NCBI GenBank assembly: GCA_022792815.1
Contig: JAAWBS010000070.1
Coordinates: forward strand, 1 to 56,336
DNA length: 56,336 nucleotides
Source of the DNA: Hungatella sp.
Lineage (GTDB): Bacteria > Bacillota > Clostridia > Lachnospirales > Lachnospiraceae
Direction: 5' to 3'
Below, one piece after another: positions 9,124 to 17,795 of this stretch. Every line of letters begins with the position of its first letter. Position 1 is the stretch's first letter. A model generated the notes under the pieces. That model had not been told where the DNA came from and did no database searches. It saw nothing but the letters and a program-made list of their open reading frames with translations. Position numbers and translations under genes: made by a program.

Positions 9124-9788
9124 AAAAGGCGGATCGGCTCTTTTGGCTGGGGCGCTACGGGGAGCGGGTTTTGACCACGCTGATTACATTTTTTGACTTT
9201 TATGACGAGATGATCGACGGGGATGAGGAGGCTTACAAGACATTCTGTGAGAAGATCTCCATCCCGGATATCTACGGGAGCAAGGAGGAGTTCGGACAGA
9301 GATATCTCTTTGATCAGACAGACCCCAACTCCATCTTGAGCAACATGGAGCGGGCCTTTGACAACGCGGTGGTCATGAGAGGGGAGCTGGGAACCCACAC
9401 TCTTTCCTACATCCAGATGGCTCTGGATGTGCTTAAAGGGGAGAAAGGAAGGAGCAGCGCCCCGGTCTATGACCTGCAGCAGGTCATCGATTATCTCAAC
9501 GCATTCTGGGGCTGTATGGACGATCAGGTGGAGGATGAGGTGAGCCGCAACATCATCAAGTGCGGCAAATATCTGGAGAGACTTGATTTGTATCTGTGTC
9601 TGGACTATCCGGCCAAGGCTGTGGACAAGGAGTTCAGTAAGTTTGTGAACCGGCTTCATCGGTCAGGGCTTTCCTATCGCCCTGAGAATGAGAGGAAGCT
9701 GAAGGAGATCATCGGCCTGGGGGAGGAGTGGAAGAGCCGCAAAGAGGAGGCCCTTGAAAACTTATGGAATCTGTTCGAGGTGGTTTGA
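9105..9788 (+). CDS. Alpha-E domain protein (DUF403)
   Basis: The 227-residue, mostly alpha-helical protein begins with the family signature ISIEKADRLFWLGRYGERV and carries the acidic/aromatic spacing (DQTDPNSILSNMERAFDNA) of alpha-E/COG2307 proteins. The family is a constant partner of the circularly permuted ATP-grasp and is thought to assist ligation or bind the peptide product; a catalytic role is unproven. It starts inside the ATP-grasp gene with a GGAGGAGG ribosome binding site and leads straight into the transglutaminase-like gene. Confidence 0.88.
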   Translation: MGVISIEKADRLFWLGRYGERVLTTLITFFDFYDEMIDGDEEAYKTFCEKISIPDIYGSKEEFGQRYLFDQTDPNSILSNMERAFDNAVVMRGELGTHTLSYIQMALDVLKGEKGRSSAPVYDLQQVIDYLNAFWGCMDDQVEDEVSRNIIKCGKYLERLDLYLCLDYPAKAVDKEFSKFVNRLHRSGLSYRPENERKLKEIIGLGEEWKSRKEEALENLWNLFEVV

Positions 9789-9789
9789 T

Positions 9790-10590
9790 TTGAAGAAACT
9801 TAAGTTTCATTATGAGATGGAACTGAGCTTTGACATGCCGGTAGCGGAGCATCATTTTGTGTTCCGCTGCCTTCCCATGGAGGACGGCGCACAGAGATGC
9901 TACGGCCTTTGCTATGGCATCGAACCTGCGGGTCCGGTTTTGGAGGGAAGGGACGGGTTTGGCAACCGGACCTGTGTCGGGGAGGCCATGGCTCCCCACG
10001 ACGGCCTGAAGGTGTGGTCCGGGGGATGGGTCTTCGTGGACAGAGGGGCCGGGAGAGAGGAAGCGCTGCACCCGATGTTTTCCTTTCCATCCTCTTATAC
10101 CATGCCGGATCAGGGGCTTTGGCAGTATTTCGGCCGGATCGGGGGCAGGGCGAAAGAGGGCGGACAGAGGCCGGAAGGAGACCTTCGGCTGCCCATGAGG
10201 ATGATGGACTGCCTCTACCAGGATTTTTCCTATGTGCCAGGAAAGACCAGCGTGGCCACCACGGCGGCCCAGGCGCTGGCGGGGGGAGAGGGGGTCTGCC
10301 AGGATTACGCCCACATCTTTCTTGCCCTGTGCCGGATGGCAGGATATCCGGCCAGGTATGTGGCAGGCATGATGGAGGGGGAGGGAGCCACCCACGCGTG
10401 GACAGAGGTCTGGGACGGCGGTATGTGGATCGGGCTTGACCCCACCCACAACCGTCTGGCGGACGACGGCTATATCAAGCTGTCCCACGGGAGGGATTTC
10501 GGCGACTGTACTGTGGACAAAGGCTGTTTTAAAGGATTTGCATCCCAAAAGCAGAATATCTATGTAAAGGTAGAGGAATCATATGGTTAA
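9790..10590 (+). CDS. Transglutaminase-like protease/amidase
   Basis: The protein has an N-terminal beta-rich domain and a transglutaminase-like catalytic core near the C-terminal half. The triad is visible: Cys in GEGVCQDYAH, His in ATHAWTEVW, Asp in GLDPTHN. Bacterial members near ATP-grasp/alpha-E genes are predicted to cut or join isopeptide-like bonds. Two TTG codons could start translation: 9754 (only a few bases after GAGGAGG, 35-base overlap with the preceding gene) or 9790, which has GAGGTGG at proper spacing and yields the family-like MKKLKFHYEMEL. I prefer 9790 (266 residues), with moderate certainty. Confidence 0.85.
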   Translation: MKKLKFHYEMELSFDMPVAEHHFVFRCLPMEDGAQRCYGLCYGIEPAGPVLEGRDGFGNRTCVGEAMAPHDGLKVWSGGWVFVDRGAGREEALHPMFSFPSSYTMPDQGLWQYFGRIGGRAKEGGQRPEGDLRLPMRMMDCLYQDFSYVPGKTSVATTAAQALAGGEGVCQDYAHIFLALCRMAGYPARYVAGMMEGEGATHAWTEVWDGGMWIGLDPTHNRLADDGYIKLSHGRDFGDCTVDKGCFKGFASQKQNIYVKVEESYG

Positions 10591-11521
10591 GACTGTGGTT
10601 TCCGTAGGTCTTCCGGTAGATGAGCGGCTTCAGATCCGCAAGCGGACCATCGAGCCGGAGGGCTGTGACGGAAAAGGAAAGAGAATCTGCATCGTAACGG
10701 GAATCCACGGGGATGAGCTGGAGGGCCAGTATGTTTGTTATGAGCTGGGCCGGAGGCTGAAAGAGGAGATCCGGCATCTGAAGGGAACCGTGGATATCTA
10801 CCCGGCACTGAACCCTCTGGGAGTGGACTCCATAACCAGGGGTATTCCTATGTTTGACCTGGACATGAACCGGATTTTTCCGGGAAGCGAGGAGGGGCCT
10901 GTGCCGGAGTATGTGGCCTCCAGGATCATCCGGGATATCGAGGGGGCCGATCTGTGCATCGACATTCATGCCAGCAATATTTTCCTTCGGGAGATCCCCC
11001 AGGTGCGCATGAGCGAGATGACGGCCAAAGGGCTCCTCCCCCTTGCCGGGAAGCTGAATATCGACTACGTGTGGATCCACGGGGCGGCCACGGTCCTGGA
11101 GGCGACTCTGGCCCACAGCCTGAATACGGCGGGAGTTCCCACGCTGGTGGTAGAGATGGGTGTGGGCATGAGAATCACCACAGAGTACGGGGATCAGCTG
11201 GTGGATGGCATCTTCTGTGTGATGAAGGAGTTGGGAATCTGGGACGGGGACACTATCATCCCCAAGAAGCCCATCATCTCCACAGACGGGCAGGTGGGAT
11301 TTGTCAATGCCAACCACTGCGGCATCTTTCTCCCTCATGTGGACCACTGGGACAGCATCCATCAGGGGGAGGTGATCGGGGAGATCTTAAATCCCCTGGA
11401 AGGAAAGGTGGAGGAAGTGCTCTGCGCCCCCTGCGACGGCATGGTATTTACCTTGAGGGAATACCCCATCGTCAACAGCGGCTCCCTCATCGCCAGAGTG
11501 CTGGGAGGTGACTACCATTGA
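10583..11521 (+). CDS. M14-type succinylglutamate desuccinylase/aspartoacylase family protein, apparently active
   Basis: The 312-residue protein carries the zinc-site pattern of the AstE/AspA branch of M14 metallopeptidases: GIHGDE (His42, Glu45), the third ligand in DIHAS (His129), DMNRIFPG with the substrate-binding Arg97, and the probable catalytic Glu191 in VVEMG. The family hydrolyses N-acyl or peptide-like amide bonds. A C-terminal region (about 220-312) resembles a small lipoyl-like barrel (GEILNPLEGKVEEVL) seen in AstE-type proteins. The stop overlaps the TTG start of a paralogue that has lost these residues. Inferred role: trimming or hydrolysis of the product of the ATP-grasp operon. 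Confidence 0.88.
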   Translation: MVKTVVSVGLPVDERLQIRKRTIEPEGCDGKGKRICIVTGIHGDELEGQYVCYELGRRLKEEIRHLKGTVDIYPALNPLGVDSITRGIPMFDLDMNRIFPGSEEGPVPEYVASRIIRDIEGADLCIDIHASNIFLREIPQVRMSEMTAKGLLPLAGKLNIDYVWIHGAATVLEATLAHSLNTAGVPTLVVEMGVGMRITTEYGDQLVDGIFCVMKELGIWDGDTIIPKKPIISTDGQVGFVNANHCGIFLPHVDHWDSIHQGEVIGEILNPLEGKVEEVLCAPCDGMVFTLREYPIVNSGSLIARVLGGDYH

Positions 11522-12453
11522 GAAAAGAGATGATCTTTCGTCTGGGCAATACCTACCGGGATGACTTGACGGTCTATGGCTATCATTTCGGCAGGGGGGA
11601 CAAGTCCGCCTGTATCATCGGTTCCATGAGGGGCAATGAGATCCAGCAGATGTATGTGTGTTCCCAGCTGGTCAAGGCGTTAAAGGAGCTGGAGGAGAGA
11701 GGGGCCTTTGTGTCAGGCAACGAAGTGCTGGTGATCCCGTCGGTCAATCATTTTTCCATGAACATCGGCAAGCGGTTCTGGGCTTTGGACAATACGGATA
11801 TCAATCGGATGTTCCCCGGTTATGACCAGGGGGAGACCACCCAGAGGATCGCTGCCGGGATCTTTGACGTGATCCAGCACTACGGCTGCGGAATCCAGTT
11901 TACCAGCTTCTACATGCCGGGGGATTTCATTCCCCATGTGCGCATGATGGAGACCGGATTTCAGAATCCTAGCCTGGCTAATCTCTTCGGACTTCCCTAC
12001 GTGGTGATCCGAAAGCCCAGGCCGGTGGACACCACCACCTTAAACTACAACTGGCAGATCTGGGATACCAGTGCGTTTTCCGTGTACACCAGTGCCACGG
12101 ACCACATCGACGAGGTTTCCGCCAGGCAGGCTGTGGCATCGGTTCTCCGATTTCTGACCAGAATGGGAATCCTTCGCTACACCAGCCACAGCGGGTACAT
12201 CGCCACGGTGCTTCACGAGGAGGATCTGCGCAATGTGAGAAGCGATGCGGCAGGAATCTACAGAAGATTGGCAGATCCCGGCAAAGAGGTGGCCAGAGGA
12301 GAGGTGCTGGCCCGGGTGCTGGATCCTCTGGAGGGGCATGTGGTCAGCGAGATCCGGTCTCCCGCGGCAGGAATCGTGTTTTTTGCCCACAGCCATCCTC
12401 TGGTGATGGAGGGCGCCATCGTGTTTAAAATCATAAAGCGGTTGCATGAGTAA
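11518..12453 (+). CDS. M14-family paralogue lacking zinc ligands (probable pseudoenzyme)
   Basis: The 311-residue protein aligns along its length with the preceding gene: the fold and the DINRMFPG motif are kept, but GIHGDE is replaced by SMRGNE (Arg38 at the first histidine), the DIHAS histidine by QFTSF (Thr129), and the VVEMG glutamate is not evident (SVYTSAT). The zinc site is therefore probably absent. It also retains the C-terminal barrel (ARVLDPLEGHVVSEI). TTG 11518 is supported by GGAGGTG seven bases upstream and overlaps the stop of the active paralogue, suggesting coupled, equimolar synthesis and perhaps a heterodimer. A non-zinc function cannot be excluded. Confidence 0.85.
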   Translation: MRKEMIFRLGNTYRDDLTVYGYHFGRGDKSACIIGSMRGNEIQQMYVCSQLVKALKELEERGAFVSGNEVLVIPSVNHFSMNIGKRFWALDNTDINRMFPGYDQGETTQRIAAGIFDVIQHYGCGIQFTSFYMPGDFIPHVRMMETGFQNPSLANLFGLPYVVIRKPRPVDTTTLNYNWQIWDTSAFSVYTSATDHIDEVSARQAVASVLRFLTRMGILRYTSHSGYIATVLHEEDLRNVRSDAAGIYRRLADPGKEVARGEVLARVLDPLEGHVVSEIRSPAAGIVFFAHSHPLVMEGAIVFKIIKRLHE

Positions 12454-12464
12454 GGAGTAAAACG

Positions 12465-12977
12465 ATGCAGGAAGATCTATTTCAGATGTATCTGGGAGAA
12501 TTAGGCCGGATAGAAGGCTGTGACGAGGCAGAAAATCACAGGCTTTTACGGCAGTGGTCTGCCGGAGACAGGACAGCCAGAAACAGGCTGATCGAGGGGA
12601 ATCTAAAGACCGTTCTGGAGGAGGTGCAGAACTATCTGGGGCGGGGCGTGCCGGCAGGGGACTTAGTCCAGGAGGCCAATATGGCCCTGGTTGTGGCAGT
12701 GGAGACCTATGAGGGCGGTGATTTCGGGGAATTCTTAAGAGCCAGGGTTCGGGAAGCCCTTCTCGCGGCAATAAAGGAGCAGTCGATGGAACAAGAGACG
12801 GCCCAGAATGTGGCGGACCGGGTCAATCGGCTGAGCGATGTGTCTCAGGAGCTGGCGGGAGAACTGGGCCGGGAGGCTACTGTGGAGGAGCTGGCACGGC
12901 GCATGGAACTGCCTCAGGAGGAGATCCGGGATATCATGAAGATCACGCTGGATGCCATGAGCGTGGCGGAACCATAA
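12465..12977 (+). CDS. Sigma-70-like protein with regions 1.2-3 but no region 4
   Basis: The 170-residue protein resembles the middle of a primary-type sigma factor. About 4-30 recall region 1.2, 35-100 a degenerate region 2 (ARNRLIEGNLKTVLEEV, DLVQEANMALVVAVETYE, FGEFLRARVREALLAAI), and 115-160 region 3 (LSDVSQELAGELGREATVEE, then LPQEEIRDIM). The -35-binding region 4 is missing; the gene ends naturally at residue 170. It could be an anti-sigma-like decoy, a partial sigma needing a partner, or a diverged regulator. It follows the M14 pair by 11 bases with a clear AAGGAG site and is followed by a phosphatase. Confidence 0.75.
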   Translation: MQEDLFQMYLGELGRIEGCDEAENHRLLRQWSAGDRTARNRLIEGNLKTVLEEVQNYLGRGVPAGDLVQEANMALVVAVETYEGGDFGEFLRARVREALLAAIKEQSMEQETAQNVADRVNRLSDVSQELAGELGREATVEELARRMELPQEEIRDIMKITLDAMSVAEP

Positions 12978-12999
12978 GGAAAGGCGAGAGGACAGAAGG

Positions 13000-13614
13000 A
13001 TGAAATTATATTTGATCCGCCATGGCCAGACAGACTGGAATGTGGCGGGAAAGATACAGGGAAGTACGGATATCCCTCTCAATGACACAGGGAGAAGGCA
13101 GGCTTCCTGTCTGGCTGAAGGCATGAGGAGGAGGCCGGTGGAGACGGTATTCTGCAGCCATCTGACCAGGGCTTATGAGACGGCTAAGGCTATCGGAGAC
13201 AGCCAGAAGGTGCCAGTGGAGATGGTGCGGGGCCTGGAGGAGGTGGGATACGGCGTCTGGGAGGGCATGACCATGGAGGAGATCCGGGATAGGTATCCCA
13301 AGGAGCTGGAGCAGTGGTACACAAGTCCGGTGGATGTGGCTCCGCCGGAAGGCGAGAGCCAGACAGAGGTCTATGAGCGATGCGGCAGGGCAGTGGAGGA
13401 GATCCTGGGCAGAAGCCATGGAGATGTGGCCATTGTGTCCCATGGGGCTACGGTGGTATTTCTTCTGGAGTACCTTCTGCGGGATGAGTCCAGGGATGAG
13501 GAGGACGATATCATCGTGGGGAATGCCAGTATCTCTACCATCGACTATAACCCGGATACCAAGACATTTACCCTGCTGGAGCTGAATGACAGAGCGCATC
13601 TGAAGGATCTGTAA
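13000..13614 (+). CDS. Histidine phosphatase family protein (phosphoglycerate mutase-like)
   Basis: The 204-residue protein carries the RHG motif at the N terminus (LIRHGQTDWN), the conserved SxLxR (CSHLTRAYETA), an acidic active-site segment (EVGYGVWEGMT) and the second histidine in VSHGATV. These place it in the branch-1 histidine phosphatases, near CobC/GpmB-type enzymes with small phosphorylated substrates. Substrate not assignable. It starts 22 bases after the sigma-like gene with GAAAGGCGAGAGGACAGAAGG upstream of ATG, so it likely shares that transcript. Confidence 0.9.
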   Translation: MKLYLIRHGQTDWNVAGKIQGSTDIPLNDTGRRQASCLAEGMRRRPVETVFCSHLTRAYETAKAIGDSQKVPVEMVRGLEEVGYGVWEGMTMEEIRDRYPKELEQWYTSPVDVAPPEGESQTEVYERCGRAVEEILGRSHGDVAIVSHGATVVFLLEYLLRDESRDEEDDIIVGNASISTIDYNPDTKTFTLLELNDRAHLKDL

Positions 13615-13633
13615 ATTATAAGACTGAATCATA

Positions 13634-13686
13634 GATACCATAAGATATATTAATTTTTCTTATTAAATATCTTGTGGTATTCTTAT
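13634..13686 (+). terminator. AT-rich stem-loop between the phosphatase and purL
   Basis: ATACCATAAGATAT at about 13636-13649 is complementary to ATATCTTGTGGTAT at 13667-13680, forming an AT-rich stem around a loop, followed by TCTTATTGTT. It lies just past the phosphatase stop. It could end the upstream operon or protect its 3' end; the lack of GC makes strong termination uncertain. Confidence 0.45.
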
Positions 13687-13711
13687 TGTTGAGAGACAAC
13701 CAAAAGTCCAT

Positions 13712-13746
13712 CGGCCCTGGGGAGGGAATCGCCAAGAGCCGGGCCG
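13712..13746 (+). promoter_or_regulatory. Leader stem upstream of purL
   Basis: CGGCCC (13712-13717) pairs with GGGCCG (13741-13746) across a 23-base purine-rich loop, 35 bases before the purL ATG. I compared it mentally with purine, ZTP and PRPP riboswitches and found no match. It may be a simple leader hairpin. Confidence 0.3.
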
Positions 13747-13780
13747 CATCCAGCCACACGAGGAAGGAGAAATCACCAAC

Positions 13781-16700
13781 ATGAGTGTAAAGAGGATTTA
13801 CGTCGAGAAAAAGCCGGAGTTTGCCGTGAAGGCCCGGGAGCTGTCAGGGGAGATCGGAAGCTATCTGGGCATCGGCACTGTGACAGGCGTCCGCGTGCTG
13901 ATTCGCTATGATATCGAGAACTTGTCGGAGGAGACCTATGAGGCTGCCAAGGGAACCATTTTTTCCGAGCCGCCTGTAGACGAGCTGTACGAGGAGGATT
14001 TCCCGAGGGGGGAGTCGGACCTGGTGTTTGCCGTGGAGTATCTTCCGGGACAGTTTGATCAGAGGGCAGATTCTGCGGAGCAGTGTGTGAAGCTTTTGCG
14101 GGAGGACGAGGAGCCGGTGATCCGGACGGCCACCACCTATGTGATCTCCGGGATACTCACGGAGGATGAGGTTCATTCCGTCAAATCCTTCTGTATCAAC
14201 CCGGTGGACTCCAGAGAGGCGGAAGATGCGAAGCCGGAGACCCTGGTGGCGGTATTTGAGGTGCCGGAGGACGTGAAGGTGTTCGAGGGCTTTTGCGGTT
14301 TGCGTGAGACTGATCTGAAGGAGCTGTATGATTCCCTGAATCTGGCCATGACTTTTCAGGATTTTCGGCATATACAGAACTATTTCGCAGGGGAGGAGCA
14401 CAGGGAGCCTACGATGACGGAGATCCGGGTTTTAGACACCTACTGGTCCGACCACTGCCGTCACACCACCTTCCAGACAGAGCTTACGGACGTGATCTTT
14501 ACGGAGGGGGCTTACAGGGCTCCCATCCAGGCGGTCTATGAACAGTATCTGTCTGACAGGGAGGAGATCTATGAGGGCAGGGACGACAAGTTTGTCTGCC
14601 TGATGGACCTGGCCCTTATGGCCATGAAGAAGCTGCGCCGGGAGGGGAAACTGAAGGATTTAGAGGTGTCCGACGAGATCAATGCCTGCAGCATCGTGGT
14701 GCCGGTCAAGATCGATGGGGCGGAAGAAGAGTGGCTGGTGAATTTTAAAAACGAGACCCACAACCACCCTACGGAGATCGAGCCTTTCGGTGGCGCGGCC
14801 ACCTGTCTGGGAGGAGCCATCCGGGACCCGCTGTCCGGGAGGACTTATGTGTATCAGGCCATGCGCATCACCGGGGCTGCTGACCCCAGAAAGTCTCTGG
14901 GTGAGACTCTTTTCGGCAAGCTGCCTCAGAGGAAGCTGGTGACGGGAGCGGCTCAGGGTTACAGTTCCTACGGCAACCAGATCGGTCTGGCCACAGGCTA
15001 TGTGAAGGAGCTCTATCACCCGGACTATGTGGCAAAGCGCATGGAGATCGGGGCGGTCATGGGGGCGGCTCCCAGGAAGGCTGTGATCCGTGAGACCTCC
15101 GACCCGGGCAACAGGATTATCCTCTTGGGAGGGCGGACCGGCAGGGACGGCTGCGGCGGAGCCACCGGCTCCTCCAAGGTCCACACGGAAAGCTCCATCG
15201 AGACCTGCGGAGCCGAGGTTCAGAAGGGCAACGCGCCGACGGAGCGGAAGATCCAGAGATTATTCCGCCGCCCGGAGGTCAGCCGTCTGATCCGCAAGTG
15301 CAATGATTTCGGCGCCGGCGGCGTGTCGGTGGCCATCGGTGAGCTGGCGGCGGGGCTTCGGATCGACTTGGACAAGGTGCCGAAGAAGTACGCCGGGCTG
15401 GACGGCACGGAGATCGCCATCTCCGAGTCCCAGGAGCGGATGGCCGTGGTGGTGGACAAAACGGATGTGGAGCAGTTTTTGGCCTATGCGGCCCAGGAGA
15501 ATCTGGAGGCTGTGGAGGTGGCTGTGGTCACCGAGGAGCCCCGCCTGGTCATGAGTTGGAGGGGAAAGACCATCGTGGACATCAGCCGGGCCTTTCTGGA
15601 CACCAACGGCGCTCACCAGGAGGCATCCGTGGTCCTGGAGGTTCCGGGCCATGAGGGCAATCCTTTTGAGGCGAGGGAGGATATTCCCGATGTGAGAGAC
15701 AGGTGGCTTAAGACTCTGTCTTCTCTGAATGTATGTTCTCAGAAGGGCCTGGTGGAGATGTTCGACGGCTCCATCGGCGCCGGTTCTGTGTTTATGCCCT
15801 ACGGCGGGAGATATCAGCTGACAGAGACCCAGGTCATGGTGGCGAAATTGCCGGTTTTAGAAGGAAAGACAGACACGGTGACCATGATGAGCTACGGGTT
15901 TGACCCCTATCTGTCCAGCTGGAGTCCGTTCCACGGGGCCGTCTATGCGGTGGTCTCCTCGGTGGCCAAGATCGTGGCAGCCGGAGGTGACTACGAGAAG
16001 ATCCGTTTTACGTTCCAGGAGTATTTCCGGAGGATGACCGGGGACCCCACCCGCTGGAGCCAGCCTTTTGCCGCTCTTTTGGGGGCCTACAGTGCTCAGC
16101 TGGGCTTTGGCCTTCCGTCCATCGGCGGCAAGGACAGCATGTCGGGAACGTTCAATGACATTGACGTTCCGCCGACTCTTGTGTCTTTTGCCGTGGATGT
16201 GGCCAGCCACAGCCACATCATCACGCCGGAGTTTAAGTGGCCGGGCAGCAAGATCGTGGTGCTGAAAGCGGAGAGAGACAGAGACGATCTGCCGGTCTAT
16301 GCCAAGCTTATGGACGGATACGGAAAGCTGGCCCGGGATATCAGGGCGGGAAAGATCATCTCCGCCTATGGGGTGGAAGGCCACGGCATGGCGGAGGCGG
16401 TCAGCAAGATGGCCTTCGGCAACAAACTGGGAGTGAAGATCGAGCACAATGTGGACCCAAGAGATTTCTTTGCTCCGGATTGGGGCAGCATCGTCTGCGA
16501 GGTGCCGGACGGCAAGATAGGGGAGCTTTCTATCACCTACACGGTTATCGGTGAAGTGACGGACAGAGGGACTCTGGAATATGGCAGCACTGTGATCTCC
16601 ATGGAGGAGGCTCTGGATGCCTGGACGAAGACTCTGGAGGACGTGTTCCCCACGGTGTCGGGAGTGGACCAGGTTTCGGTGCCGAATGAGCCTTATGATG

Positions 16701-17545
16701 TGAATGAGAAGGGCGGGAAGGTCTATGTGTGTCGGAATAAGACCGCCAAGCCTCATGTGTTTATCCCTGTATTTCCGGGCACCAACTGTGAGTACGACAG
16801 CGCCAGGGCTTTCCGGCGGGCAGGAGCCACGGTGACGGACAGGGTGTTTAAGAACCTGGGTGCCTCGGATATCCGGGATTCGGTGGAGGAGTTTAAGAGG
16901 GAGATCGCCAAAGCTCAGATCGTCATGTTCCCGGGAGGGTTCTCCGCGGGAGACGAGCCGGAGGGATCTGCCAAGTTCTTTGCCACCGTGTTCCGCAATG
17001 AGGTGATCCGGGAGGAGATCTTAAAGCTTCTTAAGGAGAGGGACGGACTGATGCTGGGAATCTGCAACGGCTTCCAGGCGCTTATCAAGCTGGGGCTGGT
17101 GACGGAGGGTACTGTGACGGAACAGCACCCGGATTCTCCCACTCTGACCATGAATACCATCGGACGCCATGTTTCCAAGATGGTGTACACCAAGGTCATG
17201 ACCAACAAGTCTCCCTGGCTTATGGGGGCCAAGCTTGGAGGCGTGTACTGCAACCCGGCTTCCCACGGGGAGGGGCGGTTTGTGGCCGGTGAAGAGTGGC
17301 TTAGGAAACTGTTTGAGAACGGACAGGTGGCCACTCAGTATGTGGACGACAAGGGCAATCCCACCATGGACGAGTTCTGGAATCCCAACGGGTCCTATAT
17401 GGCCATCGAGGGAATCACCAGCCCGGACGGAAGAATCCTGGGCAAGATGGCTCACTCCGAGAGACGGGGGGAGGCTGTGGCCGTAAATATCTACGGGGAA
17501 CAGGATATGAGATTGTTTGAGTCGGGTGTGGAGTACTTTAAGTAG
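13781..17545 (+). CDS. purL: Phosphoribosylformylglycinamidine synthase (single-chain)
   Basis: This 1254-residue enzyme converts FGAR to FGAM with ATP and glutamine in purine synthesis. It shows the linker/N-terminal domain, two AIRS-like halves (FKNETHNHPTEIEPFGGA; SIGGKDSMSGTF; GSIGAGSVFMPYGG) and a C-terminal class I glutaminase from about 985 (HVFIPVFPGTNCEYDS, with the nucleophile in LGICNGFQALIKLG and a late histidine in NPASHGEGRF). Clostridial genomes often carry this fused form instead of PurL/Q/S. ATG 13781 follows AGGAAGGAG. No other pur genes are nearby. The stop codon lies inside the 12-bp direct repeat flanking the mobile element. Confidence 0.97.
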   Translation: MSVKRIYVEKKPEFAVKARELSGEIGSYLGIGTVTGVRVLIRYDIENLSEETYEAAKGTIFSEPPVDELYEEDFPRGESDLVFAVEYLPGQFDQRADSAEQCVKLLREDEEPVIRTATTYVISGILTEDEVHSVKSFCINPVDSREAEDAKPETLVAVFEVPEDVKVFEGFCGLRETDLKELYDSLNLAMTFQDFRHIQNYFAGEEHREPTMTEIRVLDTYWSDHCRHTTFQTELTDVIFTEGAYRAPIQAVYEQYLSDREEIYEGRDDKFVCLMDLALMAMKKLRREGKLKDLEVSDEINACSIVVPVKIDGAEEEWLVNFKNETHNHPTEIEPFGGAATCLGGAIRDPLSGRTYVYQAMRITGAADPRKSLGETLFGKLPQRKLVTGAAQGYSSYGNQIGLATGYVKELYHPDYVAKRMEIGAVMGAAPRKAVIRETSDPGNRIILLGGRTGRDGCGGATGSSKVHTESSIETCGAEVQKGNAPTERKIQRLFRRPEVSRLIRKCNDFGAGGVSVAIGELAAGLRIDLDKVPKKYAGLDGTEIAISESQERMAVVVDKTDVEQFLAYAAQENLEAVEVAVVTEEPRLVMSWRGKTIVDISRAFLDTNGAHQEASVVLEVPGHEGNPFEAREDIPDVRDRWLKTLSSLNVCSQKGLVEMFDGSIGAGSVFMPYGGRYQLTETQVMVAKLPVLEGKTDTVTMMSYGFDPYLSSWSPFHGAVYAVVSSVAKIVAAGGDYEKIRFTFQEYFRRMTGDPTRWSQPFAALLGAYSAQLGFGLPSIGGKDSMSGTFNDIDVPPTLVSFAVDVASHSHIITPEFKWPGSKIVVLKAERDRDDLPVYAKLMDGYGKLARDIRAGKIISAYGVEGHGMAEAVSKMAFGNKLGVKIEHNVDPRDFFAPDWGSIVCEVPDGKIGELSITYTVIGEVTDRGTLEYGSTVISMEEALDAWTKTLEDVFPTVSGVDQVSVPNEPYDVNEKGGKVYVCRNKTAKPHVFIPVFPGTNCEYDSARAFRRAGATVTDRVFKNLGASDIRDSVEEFKREIAKAQIVMFPGGFSAGDEPEGSAKFFATVFRNEVIREEILKLLKERDGLMLGICNGFQALIKLGLVTEGTVTEQHPDSPTLTMNTIGRHVSKMVYTKVMTNKSPWLMGAKLGGVYCNPASHGEGRFVAGEEWLRKLFENGQVATQYVDDKGNPTMDEFWNPNGSYMAIEGITSPDGRILGKMAHSERRGEAVAVNIYGEQDMRLFESGVEYFK

Positions 17546-17549
17546 GGAG

Positions 17550-17765
17550 TAGGTAATGGCGAAAGTCAAAGCCCGGAGAATATTCTGACCATATATTCCA
17601 TACAAAGCCTTCGTACACCAAGCATTCCGCTGAGCCCAGTAGGACAAAAAACACTCGGGCAGAGGGCCATCCTGTTTTTTATGGTCTCAGCTCCATGGTG
17701 TAATGGCTTTTCCTGGAACATATTGTCAGAATATTCAGCTAAGTTTTGAGTTTCGCAAATGTCTA
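17550..17765. mobile_element. Complete 216-bp MITE-like palindromic element
   Basis: Ends TAGGTAATGGCGAAAGTCAA and (reverse complement of right) TAGACATTTGCGAAACTCAA match at 15 of 20 positions. Complementarity continues inward almost to the middle: GAATATTCTGAC, ATAT, TTCCA, AAAGCC, ACACCA, GCTGAG, and AGGACAAAAAACA-like blocks recur in order on the opposite arm, so the RNA or single strand can form one long hairpin. It encodes no transposase. TTAAGTAGGGAG occurs on both sides (17538-17549 and 17766-17777), a 12-bp target-site duplication that includes the purL stop codon. Related to 1-143 and 7715-7779. Confidence 0.78.
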
Positions 17766-17795
17766 TTAAGTAGGGAGCCTTGAAAGGAGTTTGAC

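Noticed and set aside
15857..16756. 299-codon minus-strand frame inside purL
   Set aside because: Shadow of the purL coding strand with no supporting signals.
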